Program-made: the position numbers and the translations under genes
The notes under the pieces: model-generated
The model's database searches: none
Seen by the model: only the letters and a program-made list of their open reading frames with translations
What the model was told of the DNA's origin: nothing
Part shown: piece by piece, positions 63,374 through 64,000 of the stretch
How the letters are laid out: the number at the start of each line of letters is the position of its first letter
Numbering within the stretch: the first letter of the stretch is position 1
Assembly (NCBI RefSeq): GCF_019104765.1
Contig: NZ_JAHRXJ010000004.1
Coordinates: forward strand, 186,001 to 250,000
DNA: 64,000 nucleotides
From: Synechococcus sp. HK05
GTDB taxonomy: Bacteria; Cyanobacteriota; Cyanobacteriia; PCC-6307; Cyanobiaceae
Direction of reading: 5' to 3'

Positions 63374-64000
63374 ATGACGGTTGCAACCCAGGGGTGTTTG
63401 GCGGATCAGATTCGCCGCCATTTGTTTTACAGCCAGGCGAAGTCGCCCACCCTGGCAAGCGAGCACGATTACTACATGGCGTTGTCGCTGGCTGTGCGCG
63501 ATCGCCTGCTGCAGAACTGGGTGGACACCGCCGAGGCCTACACCAACGCCGGCGTGCGCACAGCGGCGTATCTCTCCGCGGAATACCTGCTGGGGCCCCA
63601 CCTCGATAACAACCTGGTGAATCTCGGCATGCGCCGAGAGGCGGAGGAGGCCTGCGCGGCCCTGGGCCTCGATTTGGGCGCGTTGATCCGCTGTGAGCCG
63701 GAGCCTGGGCTGGGCAATGGCGGCCTCGGACGGCTGGCCGCCTGCTTTCAGGAATCCCTGGCCAGCCTGGAGCTGCCCGCCATTGGCTACGGAATCCGCT
63801 ACGAGTTCGGGATCTTTCGCCAGAGCATCAACCATCAGGGCCAGCAGGAGAGCACCGATGCCTGGCTGTCGCAAGGCAATCCCTGGGAGGTGATCCGGCC
63901 GGAATGGTGTTATCCGGTTCAGATCGGATCGCAGACGGTGCTGGGCATCGCCCACGACACGCCGATCACCGGGTATGGCGTTCGCACGGCCAACACGCTG
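63374..64000 (+). CDS. glgP: Glycogen phosphorylase, N-terminal part (cut by window edge)
   Basis: ATG 63374 is preferred because GGAGGAG lies six bases upstream; an in-frame ATG at 63353 has no such site. The visible 209 residues contain IRRHLFYSQAKSPTLASEHD, TAAYLSAEYLLGPHLDNNLV and EPGLGNGGLGRLAACFQESL, the conserved phosphorylase opening with the allosteric/substrate GLGNGGLGRLAAC motif. The enzyme releases glucose 1-phosphate from glycogen. The PLP-Lys region lies beyond the window. Confidence 0.95.
   Translation, partial: MTVATQGCLADQIRRHLFYSQAKSPTLASEHDYYMALSLAVRDRLLQNWVDTAEAYTNAGVRTAAYLSAEYLLGPHLDNNLVNLGMRREAEEACAALGLDLGALIRCEPEPGLGNGGLGRLAACFQESLASLELPAIGYGIRYEFGIFRQSINHQGQQESTDAWLSQGNPWEVIRPEWCYPVQIGSQTVLGIAHDTPITGYGVRTANTL

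Overview
The window is high-GC chromosomal DNA from a cyanobacterium, most likely a picocyanobacterium of the Cyanobium/Synechococcus group. Direct evidence is a set of photosynthesis and cyanobacteria-specific genes: psaK, a 33-codon petN, psb29/thf1, ycf19-type yggT, a TPM/Psb32-like protein, cyAbrB, a plant-type ferredoxin, a BicA-like SulP transporter, type III glutamine synthetase, and several small families known mainly from cyanobacteria (DUF2499, DUF3593, DUF1830, DUF2103). The assignment to Cyanobium/Synechococcus is an inference from gene content, very tight gene packing and base composition.

Layout. 1-7.6 kb: partial glutathione S-transferase, an OMP decarboxylase-OPRT fusion, a lipoprotein with a three-gene ABC-2 exporter, and a two-partner-secretion outer-membrane transporter. 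7.6-16.3 kb: small conserved genes, psaK, dxs followed by a geranylgeranyl-reductase-like flavoprotein, ilvA, scpB and ycf19. 16.3-25.7 kb: MazG-like protein, pyk, a MacB-type permease, ftsH with a clear terminator, amidase, clpP and psb29. 25.7-30.6 kb: a minus-strand run petN - small membrane protein - cofH - membrane protein, then clpS and a sulfotransferase.

30.6-36.9 kb is a small integrated element. It is bounded by a 49/50-bp direct repeat and carries TGTCAGTCA-type repeats just inside both ends, a frame-broken tyrosine recombinase, four Nif11-type RiPP precursor genes (one frameshifted) whose predicted cores lack cysteine, a complete IS481-family element with CTAG target duplication, two decayed excalibur-domain genes and a matrixin-like metalloprotease. 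By eye its base composition is more AT-rich than the flanks, above all at 32-34 kb.

37-48.5 kb: purK, an orphan sugar-permease gene, recQ, aroB, MidA-like methyltransferase, TPM protein, GH104 lysozyme-like protein, glycosyltransferase-like protein, metallophosphoesterase and nadA. 48.5-55 kb: class I aldolase, then the ligase-associated triad (MBL exonuclease, ATP-dependent DNA ligase, DEXH helicase), which looks like one translationally coupled DNA-repair operon. 55-64 kb: YccF, BicA-like transporter, two nucleotide-metabolism genes, cyAbrB, ferredoxin, TerB-like protein, glnN with NtcA-like sites nearby, and the start of glycogen phosphorylase.

The most interesting part is the 6.3-kb island and its Nif11 peptide family. 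No modification enzyme for these peptides is present in the window.
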